From Tubulanus polymorphus (lineage: Eukaryota; Nemertea; Palaeonemertea; Tubulaniformes; Tubulanidae), in contig NC_134033.1 of the NCBI RefSeq assembly GCF_964204645.1, forward strand, positions 6,544,231 through 6,608,230: a stretch of 64,000 bases of DNA. Direction: 5' to 3'. The translations under genes and the position numbers were made by a program. Below, piece by piece: positions 11,650 to 24,743 of this stretch. Position 1 is the first letter of the stretch. Each line of letters starts with the position of its first letter. Below the pieces are notes generated by a model. That model was not told the origin of the DNA. It worked only from the letters and a program-made list of their open reading frames with translations, and did no database searches.

Positions 11650-13240
11650 AGAGATCAGTATATCTTTCGTCGTGTAACTGCGGAGGTAAAGGATCATTAT
11701 TTTCATCTCGGTCGATTACATCCGAATCCATAACTAACTTTTTATGATCTGGGCTGATGATAGAGAGATCTGGTGAGCGTGAATCGTGTGGTAATCGTGA
11801 ATCGGACCTGGGGTGTAAGAGTTCATTTCACATAAAATTGAATAGTGTTTAGTTGCAGCGGTCCGGAATTCTACTGCCGTACAGTGATAAGCGTGAAGAC
11901 AAACATATCAATACGAACTGTTCATAGAGATCATATAGAATTCGTATAGAGTTCATACAAAGTAGGCCTATGTATAGCTATATATACGATCACAGAATTT
12001 ATAGTTTTGCAGTTTTACCGGGATAAGCAATTCAAGTACGAACGATCAGCGGAAATTTCAAAAACGTCAGACCTTCATCAACTTTGTAACTCATGCTATA
12101 AACACAGATCCTTGTGACGAAACTAAATTAATCCATAGCTGTGAATTAATGAAAGAAATAGGAGCCTCACTATTACTGCACTTTCATTCCGCCATCTTGG
12201 GAAAAACGTCTCTCTCCTTCTCCCTCTCCGTCTTCCACGTGTATTTGTTTTGTATATACATTTTGATGAATTAACTATGCGTATAAAAAGTCAACCAAAT
12301 AGTATATTTGGTCAGTAGGGGTGAAACGAATACGTTACTTCTGTTGTGGAGAGAGCTAACGCGGCAACTGGCTTGTACCTAAATTTAACCATAACGTACA
12401 TAACATCGTTTCAGCAAAGCCGTGGTATCACCGAGCAATTACCGATATATTCCTAACCTACGCGGAGAGCTAATAACTTACTTCACTTTCGTAATACGTA
12501 GTACCATACAATACTTACGTGATTATTTATTCAGTGAGTGTAATCAAACTGGAGATTCGCATGTATGGACAACGGATAGAAAAATATTAGTATGTTAAAA
12601 TCTCTGAGCAGGTTCTCGGGAAATGAAAAGGAACTAATTTATCCGTAAAATAGCAGGTGAGAAGATCAGAAAATCGTATTAGGATTGCTGCATTCTATTT
12701 TGACTAATTCGATTAATTTCGACAAACTGCTGCATTCTATTGCAACCAATTCATTTATTCCAAACTCTAGTTCGTATTCAGAGATCGACAGTGCCTAGCT
12801 GCACACTTCTTACCAGGTTTAGATCGTCTTCGTTCTATAGCTTATGAAATAACTTAAGATCAGTCTTGAGAATTGATACATTTTCTACTCAACTCATGGC
12901 TCCAAATTCAACTGTTTATTCAACTAATTAATGGAAATGAACTTTACTTATCGTCGTTATTTGAATCCAACTTTAAGAGGACCGGGTTCCACAATTCAGG
13001 GTTAAAATGTGACTATAGATTTATACCCGTAGAACATTGAACATGAATTGATTTTACTCACGAGTAAACTCAGATGGGAACAGGGCATCAGTGCCAGTTC
13101 AATACCTAATTCCAGACTGGTCTATAGTTGTTATATTGGTTAATATAAAGAACTATAGCCAAACGCTTACGACGTATGGAAACACGGAAACATGAGACAA
13201 ACACATAATTTATACCGAGCATTTCCCTGTGTCATGTGCG
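11650..13240. other. No feature recognised
   Basis: About 1.6 kb with no convincing ORF, exon or repeat that I could recognise on either strand. Confidence 0.5.
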
Positions 13241-13244
13241 TTTA

Positions 13245-13765
13245 GGGGCCGTGCATAAAGTACGTACGCTTGACTTCCGGGTATTTTTAACCCCCCTTCC
13301 CCCCTTGTACGCTCATTGTACGTTTTTTATAACCCCCCTTGCGTGCATACTTTTAGGGGTAACCCCCCCGATAAAACAGAATTTTCAGGAATAATGGTTT
13401 AAAGAAGGCAAAATCCACCCTGATTCAACAGAGTTCCTGCTGACGTTGATCAACGATCTTCCATGGCGACGAAATGAAAGACTGAAAGTGGGGAATTCCC
13501 GAGATCCAAATATAATATATTGAATGCAACAAACCCAGGGAGACCGGTTTCGCAATTAAGGCAGAGTTTGCTATACATTAAAGGAAGACAGGTTTACCCA
13601 CAGACATATGTTTCGTGCACAAAGTACGTACTATTAATATTAACCCTCCCCCCTTGAAAAGTTTGTACGTTTTTAGCTGACCCCTCCCCTCCCCCTGTAC
13701 GCTTTCGTACGGATTTTAAGAACCCCCCACCCCCCTACGGACGTACGTGCTTTATGCACGGCCCC
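13245..13765. mobile_element. Non-autonomous DNA transposon with TIRs and TTA duplication
   Basis: 521-bp element whose ends are inverted copies of GGGGCCGTGCATAAAG followed by a CACGTACG/TACGTACG stretch. It is flanked by TTA on both sides (13242-13244 and 13766-13768). The interior has C-rich runs and a second inverted pair around CGTACG, with no coding capacity. Superfamily not assigned. Confidence 0.75.
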
Positions 13766-14018
13766 TTAAGAGAAATGAGAAGTATGGTTTACGAGATAAA
13801 ACATTGTTTCCATGTTTCCCTATTCGTCGTGTGCTTAGGGCTTAACACGGAAAAAACATCTTTGATCTCGTTTACGTTACAATCCCGTGTTTTCCCCGTG
13901 TCGTGTGCGTTAGGCTTTAGATACTAGTATTAAGTTGAAGCCAGTCTGCGGAACCGGTCTCTGGATTCTAAACGTTTTTACATTTTCATTCAAGATAATC
14001 TCCTGGAATCTAGCACCA

Positions 14019-17000
14019 ATGATGACAGCTCTCATCGTCTGCTGGTGGTTACGCGTGATTCTCGTCTCAGTGGTCAGCGGTTTATCAGATAAACAACCAG
14101 GGCCGGGCTCAACACGATACGAATTCCTCGATAGTAAGCATTTATTCATCGTATGTGCATACGTCCACACATACGTAGATACGTTAGCTATTTCTCACCT
14201 CTGTCTACAATGATAACCATCACTGTAACAAACCAACTTGTTATTACTGATCCATCTTCCGAACTCTACTCCTACTCTCTCCTCAAGGGAAATAATTCAT
14301 CAATTGTCTTTATTTATTTATTTCTTTTCTTCTTTCCTTCTGTCTTTCTCGTTTTCCTCCGTTTTTTTTTCTATATCTATGTAAATGAATACGTTGAAAA
14401 AAAATTTGTAAATTTTATTGCGGTGCTTTACTAGTTGTTATTTTTTCGTATAGTATATATATTTTTATATTCCGTGATATAAACTTGAACTTTAATGCGT
14501 ATCTATTTAGATATTCAAAATAAATGACAATTTCTATCATATGAAATACGTAAGTTCTAAATTCTAACATTCCCAAAGGCTATAAAGATAATGTGTATTC
14601 ATGGAGTCCATTAAGCCGTCTATCGATAACAAAACGCTGCACAAAATACCAGGGGCCGGTTTTGTTTTAACTTTTAATCATTTGGCTTAATCTGATAAAA
14701 CGGTTTAAAGTACGTACGCATTCTCCGGTAGGTAAGTTCACTTAAAACGTCACTAGTTTAGTGCTCAACCTGGATGAAGATAGGCCCAAAGAGCACCTTA
14801 TAACTCCGATTTGATAGTTAAGGTAATCTTTGTTCCCATACCGTTGCTTTTTTCGTGAAACCAACATGCCTGTTTCTGGAAATTACGGTTTAGCTAAACA
14901 ATATCTTTCTACGGGGCACCGGGCATCCCTCTTTGCGGGGTTGTTACGATGTAGTCGAGAAAATGTTTCTATTTGCTGTTTCGTATTAATATCTTGCCAG
15001 GCGGCGGAATCAATGATTCATTGCGGATGACATCATAATCATTTCTTTGCAGACAACGAGTTTCGTCCGCCGCAACTCGAAAACGGTATCAAACTCACCC
15101 TGGAGGGTGACCACATCGTATGGTTCCCTCCTCCTCCCCGGAGCCCTCCTCCACCCCCGAATATACGCGTTGATGATATGCTAATCGAAGTGATACTTTC
15201 TCAGACCGGTGGTTTGAACGCTACTAAACCCATTATCCCGATTCAGGAGCGAAACACAGATAACGGCAACCGTGAAACTTCATCTTCGGTAAATATATCA
15301 ATTGTGCCCATCGGTAAAGGCCTAATAATCGTGGGGGGGGGGGATTCGATATTTTTCCCTATTCAAGTCTCGGGGACAATTCGCAAATGGTACAAATTCA
15401 AAATATAAAAATCAGAAATTAAAGTCATTAAAATTCAATATCATTAAATCACGATGAAGGTCACATATTGTGATATTGCATTTTGACATGCAGTTTTGAT
15501 TTTGAGAATGCTTTTGATTTTTTACTTGTGGTTGATACCCTTACGTTATTCGGTAAAAATGTTCCATTCAATTCGGTTCATCAAATGTTGGAGAAATACT
15601 CGACAAAAGGCGTTTCACCTTTTATGATAACCGATAGATTCTTGCATATGTCTAAAGTAGGTGCCCCATCTTTAGACCCGGATACAATCTGCGCCATTTC
15701 TTCTTTTCCGTAAGGTTAACTCAAATATTAATTCACGTAAGCTAGGGTGAAGTTTCAAAAATGAAAAATTTTAGGGTGTACAACGAACTTCTAGTAGCTT
15801 AATTAAACCTTATGGATAAACCATTGACTTAAAATACAACCTCGTTGATAGCAACTAACAAAGAAACTGTATAGGAAAACCTAATCGGATTGACTCAAAT
15901 TAATCATCAAGTAGCACGATGTCTGTACGTTATACGTAGAATTGGAGACGTTATTCTTAGATTTTCAAATAAGTTTATTGAAGATATCGTAGCATCGACA
16001 CTGTACTGTATATACCACCAGCGAATCTGGTGGATTTTGCCGGTACCCCCACTGTTCCGCATGGTCGATATCGGCCGATCCATGAAACCGGGAATTATCG
16101 GTCAATACGGCGGTTCTTGCTTACAGGGCAGTGAAACAACGAAACCTATAAAGCCGAAAAAACCGAAACCAAACCGTTCGAATAAAGGCGGCTCCAAACC
16201 AGGCGAGAAATGCGTTTGCGGCCGTGGACAGAGAGGTTTGTAATCAATAGAACCCACTTTACTTTTTGGAGTGATATATTTGATTTAATCAATACTGTTT
16301 CCTTACGGTTACAGGTCGCAGAGGCCCGAAGGGTCCAATGGGAAAGCAAGGATTAAAAGGCGATAAAGGAGATATCGGCCCGCATGGCCCGCCGGTAAGT
16401 AGTCAATGTTCTCTGATTGGCTACCAATTAAAATTAAAATTTACCACATTTTCAGCATTGATACCAAGAACTAAGCACGTGGTCATGGTCCAATAGACGA
16501 CACATAACATTTCGTACCCGGTATAACGATATGTTTAATCGATTCTAGGTATCTAAGTTCTGATTGGTCGGGCTATAAAATCTTGTATATGCAGGGTATT
16601 CTTCATGCAAACCGTAAATATATTTACGGTGGTCCAATGTCCTTACATCGTTTAAATATGTACGGTCTTATACATGCCTATATAATGTGTACATTCAACG
16701 AACCGCCCATATAATGTGTACATTCAACGAACCGTTCACTACTTTACGGTAGCGATCCAGCTGTGGCAAGTGTATCGCGTACGGTACTGGTGTTGATTTC
16801 TCAAGGTCATATGGCGCGTTATACACTAAGACTCAAATCATGTTCACCCAGTCCTGAGAATGGCCGGTTCGCGGGCAAAAACCGTAAAGTTTCCCAAGTC
16901 TCTGTTTATAACGCATGCGCATTAGGAAGTGTTGGGGAAATCCTCTAAGTCCAGAAATTGGTCGCGTGCGCATGCGTCGCTACATGTGTATTTTTTCCTA

Positions 17001-20000
17001 AACTGGGTCATGTCAGAACGCTGAAACATAGAACTATAACGGAATGAACCTGCGTGAACTTTTGCGCAGCGGGAAGGCGCAGTTTGTTTAGTCATTTAAG
17101 ACTCTTCATGATCCTTTTAGAGGATCATTTGTATTTTTGGGAATGACAGATGTTCAAGTGGTCTTGCCATAAGCTAAAAATCTAAGATATATATCGGTAT
17201 ATTATAAAGGATGAATGTATTTTTCTGCTACACATTCGGGATTCGAACCTAATAGCACTTAAAAGTAAATCCTGGGGCTATCAAAGTTCATTATTTCATA
17301 TTCGGGATGCTATCACTTTTTTACTCGGCAAACAATAACCCAGTGACACTTTAATCATCAAAGTTCATGTCGTAACGCTTGAAATACGATCAGTAATTTT
17401 CGGGTTTCGAATCTGATAGCGCCGCTTATAAGGTGAACCAGCGTAAATAAGATTAATATTTTTACGGGATTCGAGCCTAATGGAAACTACAGCGACTATT
17501 AGTCATTAAAGGTTACATGTAGCTCACATGTAGTGCCGCATGCGCAATGTGCCGATTTCTCGACTTAGAGCAATTCCAGCACTGACTAATGCGCATGCGT
17601 TAGGTAGAAACGGAGACTTGGGAAACTTTACGGTTTTTGCGGTTCGCGGAGCTCCGTATACTGCCTATACTAAAGAGCTCGCGTGAACCACCTGGGGGCG
17701 TATTTGATATTGTTAGGCTTATTTTTGATTGAAGAAACTAAAGTTATGCAGGCTTTGACACCTCACTGAATAAAGAGAATATACATAATATAATAGACCG
17801 TACATATTTAAACGATGTAAGGACATTGGACCACCGTAAATATATTAACGGTTTATATGGAGACACTGTTGGTATGAACCAATCCGAGAAAACACCTACA
17901 TCCTGTAAGATTGATATTCCGGCCAACATATATACAGAAGCTATAATAGAAGTCGCGCAGCCATGTGATTTTGTCACGTAACTTCACCATTAGCAGGTCA
18001 AATAAAACGAGAGATTTTCACGACAAATCCCAGAAATTTGTAAATAACCAAATTATACATCTACTGTTGTTATGAACGGTGTAGTCACCAGCACTGACGG
18101 GAAAACCGACTATGTCTATATAGCACGCGATTCTATGGTAAATTTTACGCATTTGGCGACTGTTTCAGGGAACATTTCTCAACACAGAAGGCCAGCTCAT
18201 TGGTTTACCTGGGCAGAAAGGTTCAAGAGGAAGAACAGGGACTCGTGGACGCACGGGACTGACCGGACCATCTGGTTTACCGGGATTGGGTGAGCTTATT
18301 ATTTATCTTTATTGCTCGTAAAACCGTCCATTCAAGGGTCAAGGGCCATATTTAACAACTGTAGAACCACTGTCAAACGGAAGTAGGTCATAATTCAGAA
18401 TAACATCACACAATGCGGAACTGGATCTAGAGTCAAATTAAACTTAGTCAATTGTGGAAGGGGATCAAGAGTCAAATTAGGATATAAAACACTATGGAGA
18501 AGAAAAACCAGCTTCCTCCTGGTATCTACGAAATTTTGTAATCGCTGTGCCAACTGTTAAATCTGTGTAGACCTTTGTTTAAAATCTTGTTGTTCAAATG
18601 TTTCTGCTTTAGATGGTGTTAAAGGTGAAAAAGGAGAATCAGGCGCATGTCAGGGTCAGTGTCCGGTTCCTCTGAAAGGCGTTCGCGGTGAACCCGGTGT
18701 TCCCGGTAACCAGGGGCAACCGGGGAGACCGGGACAGCCGGGTAAAGACGGTATTCCGGGGGTAACTATTGAAATTATTATATAATCATTATGATTATTA
18801 ATCAAAATTTCAAATTGAATCGTGGATGTGAAAAAAGCGTTTGAGGACAAGATTCGATAATCTCTTCCAAATAATATTGAAAATCCGTAAGATATTTTCA
18901 TTTGAATTTCATATCTCGACCCGAAATTATCTTTCAGAAAATAAGTGTTGTTATTGTCGGATAATGCTTTTCTTTGAGACACTGGTTCAACACCAGAATA
19001 GGTCAATATAGTTCCATCGTGGTGGGTTTTCTTTAATGAAGTGAGTGGTTCGGCAATTTAAAATCGTCGGAATTGTCGACAAGTAAAATTGGTCCGATTT
19101 TACTCGTCGACAATGTCTACAATCCTGATTGCCGATCGATTTATCTCGTCGACAATGTATTCAACCCTTATTGTCGATCATCTCGATCGAGATTGAAGAC
19201 ATTTTCGACGAGTAAAATCGGTTTACAATCAGGATTGTTGACATCGTCGACGAGCAGAATCGGTCGACATTTAGGATCGTAGACATTGTCGACGAGTAAA
19301 ATCGGCCGACATTTAGGATTGTAGACATTTTCGACAAGTAAAATCAGTCGAAGATTAGAATCAGTCCATTATAGTCGGATTAATTTCAAATACCAATCCG
19401 ATGTGATTAGATTCTGCGCAGATCTACTTTTACGTGTTCTCGATTTGCGCCGAGACACTTATGTAGAATCATCAGTTGTAGTTGAGTAGGACAGGAATCT
19501 GCTGTAATTTAAACAATACACCTTTCACCAAAACTTTTGGAAAACAAGTGGAAAAATCGAACGCCACTGTGCCGCAATCGATGATTCCATCTATGGCAAG
19601 TAATCATCCGTCAGGATCGCGAAAAAGGGACTCGGCCTTCGTTTCAGGTAAGATAGAATGAACTTGCTTTAAACGAACCGATCATCAATTTAAAGTATAT
19701 TTGGGTAGCCCTGTGATAAGGTATGTATTCGCGGGATAGAAATCCATACCGCGTAGAATTGATCGGTAATAAACTAATTTGTTACAACGTAAGACGTCAC
19801 GCCCTTTGGTGGTAACTGGCGTTGCGATTTCCATCATAACGGGCTACTGGCACACCTCAGATGGCATAACAATACACCCAGTTATGTAGTGATACTTTGT
19901 TCATTTCCAATTTACTTTGAACTAGAATATTCTAGACCGCTTCCAAATGTAAATGTTGTCAATGAAGTCACCCCAAATGGATATATACCGACGTTCCCAA

Positions 20001-22255
20001 TGAGAGTATGCTTATACCGGAAATTGATTCACTTAAAAGAACCGTTAATTCAAATGAATTGCGGTAACTGAGTAACCACTTGCGAACCTGGGTGATTCTT
20101 GCCTGCCATACGTGGAATCTCCGGTTGCCACAGTAGCGGTGCCCCATTCATGGCACCCAGAACAATTATTCCTTGTGAATTTGACATTCATATTTTGTTA
20201 GCTGGTCATTTTTGCGGATGCCTCGTCGATGATTGCTGTATCTGTCGAGGGTTTAATCGCTTATAGAACAGACACACAGAGACTCTACGTCAGAGATAGA
20301 ACCGATTGGAAAACCATCAAGGTAAATCGAAGAACCTAGTTATCCATTTGCTACTGCGGTCTATTCAGAATTCGAGTCTCGAGAGAGAAACAATTGGTTT
20401 AGACAGACTTTCAATTAGAATGATGATCAAAACTGTCCTATGATTACGTTGAACAAAAATGTAATACATGACTCACAACTCTGTTCCACAGACACACTCT
20501 AGGTTCCATTTAGGTTTCATTGATAAGTGGTTCTGTGAAATCGCAGTTGTGAGTTGGTCGAATTGAAATTGTTTATCTAACATATCTAGCCTCTTTAATC
20601 AACTTACAACAGTGAGAGCCCGATCAATGTAAGTGACAGATATTTCAAATGTTTTTATTGCTCGAACATGTTTATAACCTCTAGGCTAAAGGGGATCTTC
20701 AGCGTGCAAACCTTACGCTGCATGCTTGAATGAGGTTTAATATGTTACAGACTGCCCAATGCGGGGATGGAGTCACTGATTATGACGTTGAAGAACAATG
20801 CGATGATGCAAACGAGAACCCGTACGATTCTTGTGTCAGTAAGTTGTTCATTACTTTACAACGCGTGACCTTCTGGTGAGCTAGAGACACGCGTGTATGC
20901 GTTTCATCTTGCGTTGCGTTGAGTTCGTCGCTGCGTTTTGCCCGATGTCAACATCGATATCGATATCTGCCTCGTATTGCGCTGCTAATAGGAAGTAGAC
21001 TAATTTCGGGCAATTTTGATTTACAATTAAAATCTCAGTTTGTATTTAGTCCATTGCTTGTCGAATAAGGAATGCTTTGGTCGTTACACGATAGCTCCGC
21101 AGCGATTTCGCAACGCATTACGCATCATTGCAACGCATCAACTTCAAGTTCAAGTTGCCGAACTCCGGGTAAATGCGGCATTCCGGGGATAACTATTCAG
21201 ATTTCAACATCAGAAGCAGATCCAGTGCATCGCTGATAACTGCATAGATTTGTTTGTTTTGTTCACAATCCTAGAAACTACAGACAGATATATGCACAGC
21301 AAGTGCAAATTACTTGAGGGTGGTCTGGGGGTCCTAACCCAGAAAAAGTTAATTAGGATGCACGGGGAACCATCATCTCGCTTTCTAGTGATGAAAATTA
21401 CGTTTGCAAATTTGTTCTCAGTACCGATCGATTGGCATAGGCGCTAAGTGGGATCCGTCCTTCGAATATCTCCCGATGATGACTGTAAGTCGAAAACGTC
21501 GAACGAACTACTGCCTCGAGGAAACATTTTCGGACGATTTGTATTCGTTATCATTGTGGGATTGTCTATAGATTATTGTATCTCCAGAATCATAAATGTT
21601 ACAGACTGATTTAAAACTATACGTAGTTTCAAATCCACACTTTTCCACACGACTCACTTGGCCTCGTCACGTGACTGTTCGCGAACATCCGAAATACGTT
21701 TTCCACGTCTGACCATTGTTCAAAATCTATTCTAGCTAACGGCGGCTAGACACCACTAGATCCCGGTGTACAACAGGGATATTGCGTTGTGCCAGCATTT
21801 GCAATTAATACGCTTCTCTACATTTTTGATATTTTCAACTGTATATTTTCCAGATCTTGATTGAACGAAAATAATGTATCATCGTTAGGTTTTTTCCAAA
21901 TTCGGAAATGTCCCCCTGTCCCGAACATCAGCAATTTTCTTTTATATCTGTTGTAATCTGTTGTTTTTTACAGGTTGTAAACATTCATATTGTGGCGATG
22001 GCATAGTTTGGGCCAATCACGAAGAGTGCGACGGTTTCAACTTCCAGGGACAAACATGCGACAGCTGGAGTACCGGGTACGCAGTTTTAGTACAGTAGTA
22101 ATTCCGACAATTAGATGACGGTATGATTTATCATACAGTGTGTAAAAAAGACTACATTTGAATATCGATCGATTTCATTATAATTTAGATCACGTGGAAC
22201 ACTGAAGTGTGACGACGAGTGCCGAATCGATTACTCGGGATGTATTCGCCCCTGA
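14019..22255 (+). CDS. COLQ: Acetylcholinesterase collagenic tail protein (ColQ-like), ten exons
   Basis: Exons: 14019-14133, 15053-15288, 16127-16235, 16315-16394, 18169-18289, 18613-18761, 20202-20321, 20751-20838, 21974-22076, 22189-22255. All have AG/GT borders and compatible phases, giving 395 codons plus TGA. Domain order: signal peptide (MMTALIVCWWLRVILV), a proline-rich stretch in exon 2 (WFPPPPRSPPPPP) matching the PRAD that binds the AChE tail, a basic linker, Gly-X-Y collagen in exons 3-6, a trimerisation-like segment in exon 7 (LYVRD), and a Cys-rich C-terminus (QCGDG, CDDAN, YCGDG, EECDG, DECRIDYSGC). The family anchors AChE tetramers in synaptic basal lamina. The collagen stretch is short; vertebrate ColQ is about 455 aa. 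The upstream ATG of the MM pair is used. A missed small exon is possible. Confidence 0.85.
14134..15052 (+). other. COLQ intron 1
   Basis: GTAAGC donor to TTTGCAG acceptor. AT-rich in its first half; no inserted element recognised. Confidence 0.7.
15289..16126 (+). other. COLQ intron 2
   Basis: Donor GTAAAT, acceptor TTGCTTACAG. A 76-codon frame at 15483-15713 is not recognised as a protein. It is left out of the gene because the flanking exons already join in phase 0 without it. Confidence 0.6.
16395..18168 (+). other. COLQ intron 4, containing a fold-back element
   Basis: Donor GTAAGT, acceptor TGTTTCAG. Most of it is the inverted-repeat element at 16605-17870; nothing else recognised. 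Confidence 0.65.
16605..17870. mobile_element. Fold-back element with nested inverted arms inside COLQ intron 4
   Basis: Outer arms at about 16611-16672 and 17803-17866 are inverted copies (TATTTACGGTGGTCCAATG core). Inner arms at about 16860-16925 and 17567-17645 are also inverted copies (AAAAACCGTAAAGTTTCC core). Between them are short imperfect repeats (ATTCGGG..TTCGAACCTAATAGC near 17230 and 17400). No ORF of note. It looks like a non-autonomous fold-back DNA transposon. Confidence 0.65.
18762..20201 (+). other. COLQ intron 6
   Basis: Donor GTAACT, acceptor TTTTGTTAG. It contains the GTCGACGAGTAAAATCGG tandem array. A frame at about 19500-19646 ending TTTCAG/GTAAGA was considered as an exon but does not fit the phase. 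Confidence 0.6.
19030..19420. repeat. Tandem ~43-bp repeats, variable-array element
   Basis: About seven imperfect units around GTCGACGAGTAAAATCGGTC, some inverted. The array is followed by a tail (CAGTCCATTATAGTCGGATT, then CAAATACCAATCCGATGTGA). A diverged copy of that tail follows a different array at 22925-22985, which suggests one element family with exchangeable internal arrays. Confidence 0.7.
20839..21973 (+). other. COLQ intron 8
   Basis: Donor GTAAGT, acceptor TTTTTTACAG. No inserted gene or recognised repeat. A 65-codon frame at 21250-21447 has no recognisable features. Confidence 0.6.
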
Positions 22256-22339
22256 TGACGTCATCTACAGGCGATTCGACTAAATGAATGCTGATTTGTA
22301 CGGGGTTTGGTGAAATCGACTTTATAATATCTTTTCGTC

Positions 22340-22345
22340 AATAAA
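22340..22345 (+). promoter_or_regulatory. Candidate polyadenylation signal of COLQ
   Basis: AATAAA lies 85 bp downstream of the COLQ stop codon, ahead of the repeat that starts at about 22440. Confidence 0.5.
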
Positions 22346-22439
22346 ATCCGTTCAAACTTTGATGCCGGGCCGGTTCAAGTCCAGTATAGCGTGGAATAGT
22401 TCCCCGCTCAAAGATACTTTTTTAGAAAAGGAGTAATTC

Positions 22440-22985
22440 GGCTTCGTACTTTTCAAGACAAACCGACAAACCGACGAACCGACGAACCGACAAACCGACA
22501 TACTCGTAGTCCCTCGATCCAGCCACGGGTAATCCACGGAAAAACCCTGTCCCTCGATCCTAGCCACATTGTATAAGGGTAATCCACGCAACCACACAGC
22601 CCCTCGATCCTAGCCACTTTATATGAAGGCAATCGGCGGGTAATCCACGCATATACCCAGCCCCTCGATCCCAGCCACTTTATATAAGGGTAAGCCATGC
22701 ACCACACAGCCCCTCGATCCCAGCCACTTTATATAAGGGTAATCCACGCAAACACGCAGCCCCTCCAGCCGCTTTATATAAGTGTAATCCACGCACGGAT
22801 TTGTCGGTTCGTCGGTTTGTCGGTTTTTCAGTTCGTCGGTATGTCGGTTCGTCGGTTTGTCGGTATGTCGGTTCGTTGGTTTGTCGGTATGTTCGCACGG
22901 CACGTCCCTATGGCGTAATGTCGTAAGATTCAATCAGTCCAATATTGGCGGATTAATTCCAAATACCAGTCCAATGTGATAAGTC
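22440..22985. repeat. Variable-array element with inverted short repeats at both sides
   Basis: On the left a run of ACCGACAAACCGACGA units, in the middle about five units of ~58 bp (CCCTCGATCCCAGCCACTTT core), and on the right the inverted short run (GGTTCGTCGGTTTGTCGG, 22800-22890). It ends in a tail related to that at 19365-19420. Frames on either strand are simply the repeat read through. Confidence 0.75.
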
Positions 22986-23520
22986 TCTGCTGGAACTATT
23001 TAATGCTTTAATGGACTTGAGCCGCCGGACCCACATATGCTTAATAGCACATTGATCTCGTGTAGGCCTCTAAGCTTGTTGAGTTTAACAATCATTAAAA
23101 CAAAACTAAACCGGAACAATTCAGTCGTCGACTTATTCATTTCATCGGTGACACATAGCGAAATTAAAATCGCATATTTCGTTATATTCCTGGGCGGATC
23201 CAGGGACCAGCGTCCTTCCCCATGTAATTTTTGAAAATTTATTGCCTTTTGGTGCATTTACCAGCAATAAATGACGTTCTGATGCAAATTGCTTTTAAGG
23301 AAATTTGCTGCATCGAGATGCAGTTTCCAGGCAATAAAGGTAAAATCCTGAAGAACTGTTGTTGAGATAATCTGCCTCTTCTTGTAAAAAAGCGCCTTTT
23401 GACAACATATTGTGTCCTTTTTTCGAAGTGAAAAGGGCACAATATGTTGACCCGCGATTCTAAATTGTAAGTTAACTATAAGTTATAGAACGATAACCAC
23501 ACTCAAACGTGGTGAACGGA

Positions 23521-23665
23521 TAATAAGATAAAAACGCACCATCTACAGATTAAAAGAATTTAAAAACAAGAATTTATTTATTTAATCTTCGAGTTTTTAA
23601 TTCAATAAATAAATTCTTGTTTTTAAATTCTTTTAATCTGTAGATAGTGCGTTTTTATCTTATTA
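23521..23665. repeat. 145-bp palindrome
   Basis: Arms of about 65 bp (TAATAAGATAAAAACGCAC at the tips, one mismatch visible near the tip) around a short loop at about 23589-23594. A 14-bp motif TTAACTATAAGTTA lies near 23470 and again at about 23663 just outside the palindrome. No coding content. Confidence 0.8.
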
Positions 23666-23784
23666 ACTATAAGTTAACTGTCAGGTGAGCTACCATCATT
23701 GGTAGTTTATCTTCTAACCATTTTCAATTATGTTTTTTTTTGTGAAGGTGTACGTATGACGGGAATCCAACTTTAGATCAAAGG

Positions 23785-24743
23785 TTATTTGACTGAATTT
23801 CTACAGCGTATTTTCGTACAGAAATGTTCACGTATTTCTCGTCCCAGTAGAAGATATATGAACAAATTTACCACATAGTTACACACATGAAAGTGCGTGA
23901 AAATATAATATAGAAGTGTTCGCTGTTCCGGTGAAATTGGTAAAAATGTAGCAATAGTGGCTGGAAGTGTAAATATTGCAAATGCGAGTGAAACTGTTAC
24001 AAGCATTACAAGTATTGTTGTACGTTTCGATTTTGTAGTTTTCCGATCAGACGATACCATTCTCGAACTTCTGAATAACTGAACGATTATAACAGAATTT
24101 GATATAATGATCGAAGATAGAGGCAGAACGTAATCGTGGACGACAGAATGGTCAAATATGTTATTTTGTCGAATAATACATAATAACATCCAAAAAACTG
24201 TTCTGAAAAAAGTATCCTCAAAGCAGGCGTGAGATATAGAATCATTGCGTTCATTGCAGTTATCACCAATGTAGTCACTCTAGCGAATCTAGGTGTACAT
24301 ACCAAACGAAATGTGAAACCAGCGCGCAGAAGCCAGCGATGGAAGAGCACAACCAGCGCGCGTTCTAGATATATTGCTACTATAAACCAAGAACTATTGC
24401 AGCCAGCAAGTGCCGTCACGAATCCGTATATGTGAGAGCTGATGAGTGAATTAAATACAGGACCAGTGTTTAGATGAAAGAGAACAAACTGTAAAACAGG
24501 CATCAGCGAAAAATTCAGACAGTACACAAAATCACTGAGAGACAAGACGATCAAATATATAGCGTAAGATAACCCGCGGAATCTACGACTTATCATTATC
24601 AGGAAAGTAGCTGAATTCCCGAAGGCGCCAACCAAGAACACGATAGGTAGAATGACCAATGACAGCGTACGATACATTCCAAATCTGTTCACCAAGGACA
24701 TAAGAACGTACGTTCGGCCCATATCATTCTGAGTAGAGTTCAT
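23785..24743 (-). pseudogene. Class A (rhodopsin-like) GPCR, one frameshift
   Basis: Intronless seven-helix receptor of about 310 codons. The N-terminal frame starts at 24743 and has GNSATFLIM (TM1), LSLSDFVY (TM2) and YLERAL where DRY usually sits (TM3). The C-terminal frame (to 23785) has TM5, FTLPATIA (TM6) and NYVVNLFIYLLLGREIREHF (TM7 and helix 8). The two frames overlap at 24087-24189; the shift lies near 24165-24200, between TM4 and TM5. Short N-terminus. The ligand is unknown; FMRFamide-receptor-like or orphan invertebrate chemosensory receptors are the nearest style. It could also be a sequencing indel in a live gene. Confidence 0.7.

Noticed and set aside
13935..14213. 92-codon frame starting at 13935
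   Set aside because: Only the part from 14019 to 14133 is supported, as COLQ exon 1; upstream codons lack support and the end reads into intron 1.
19500..19646. Candidate COLQ exon with TTTCAG/GTAAGA end
   Set aside because: Its reading frame does not match the phase 0 junction between the exons at 18761 and 20202, and it adds no collagen or Cys-rich sequence.
22352..22933. Overlapping frames on both strands
   Set aside because: Translations of short tandem repeats (TDKPTNRH-like patterns).
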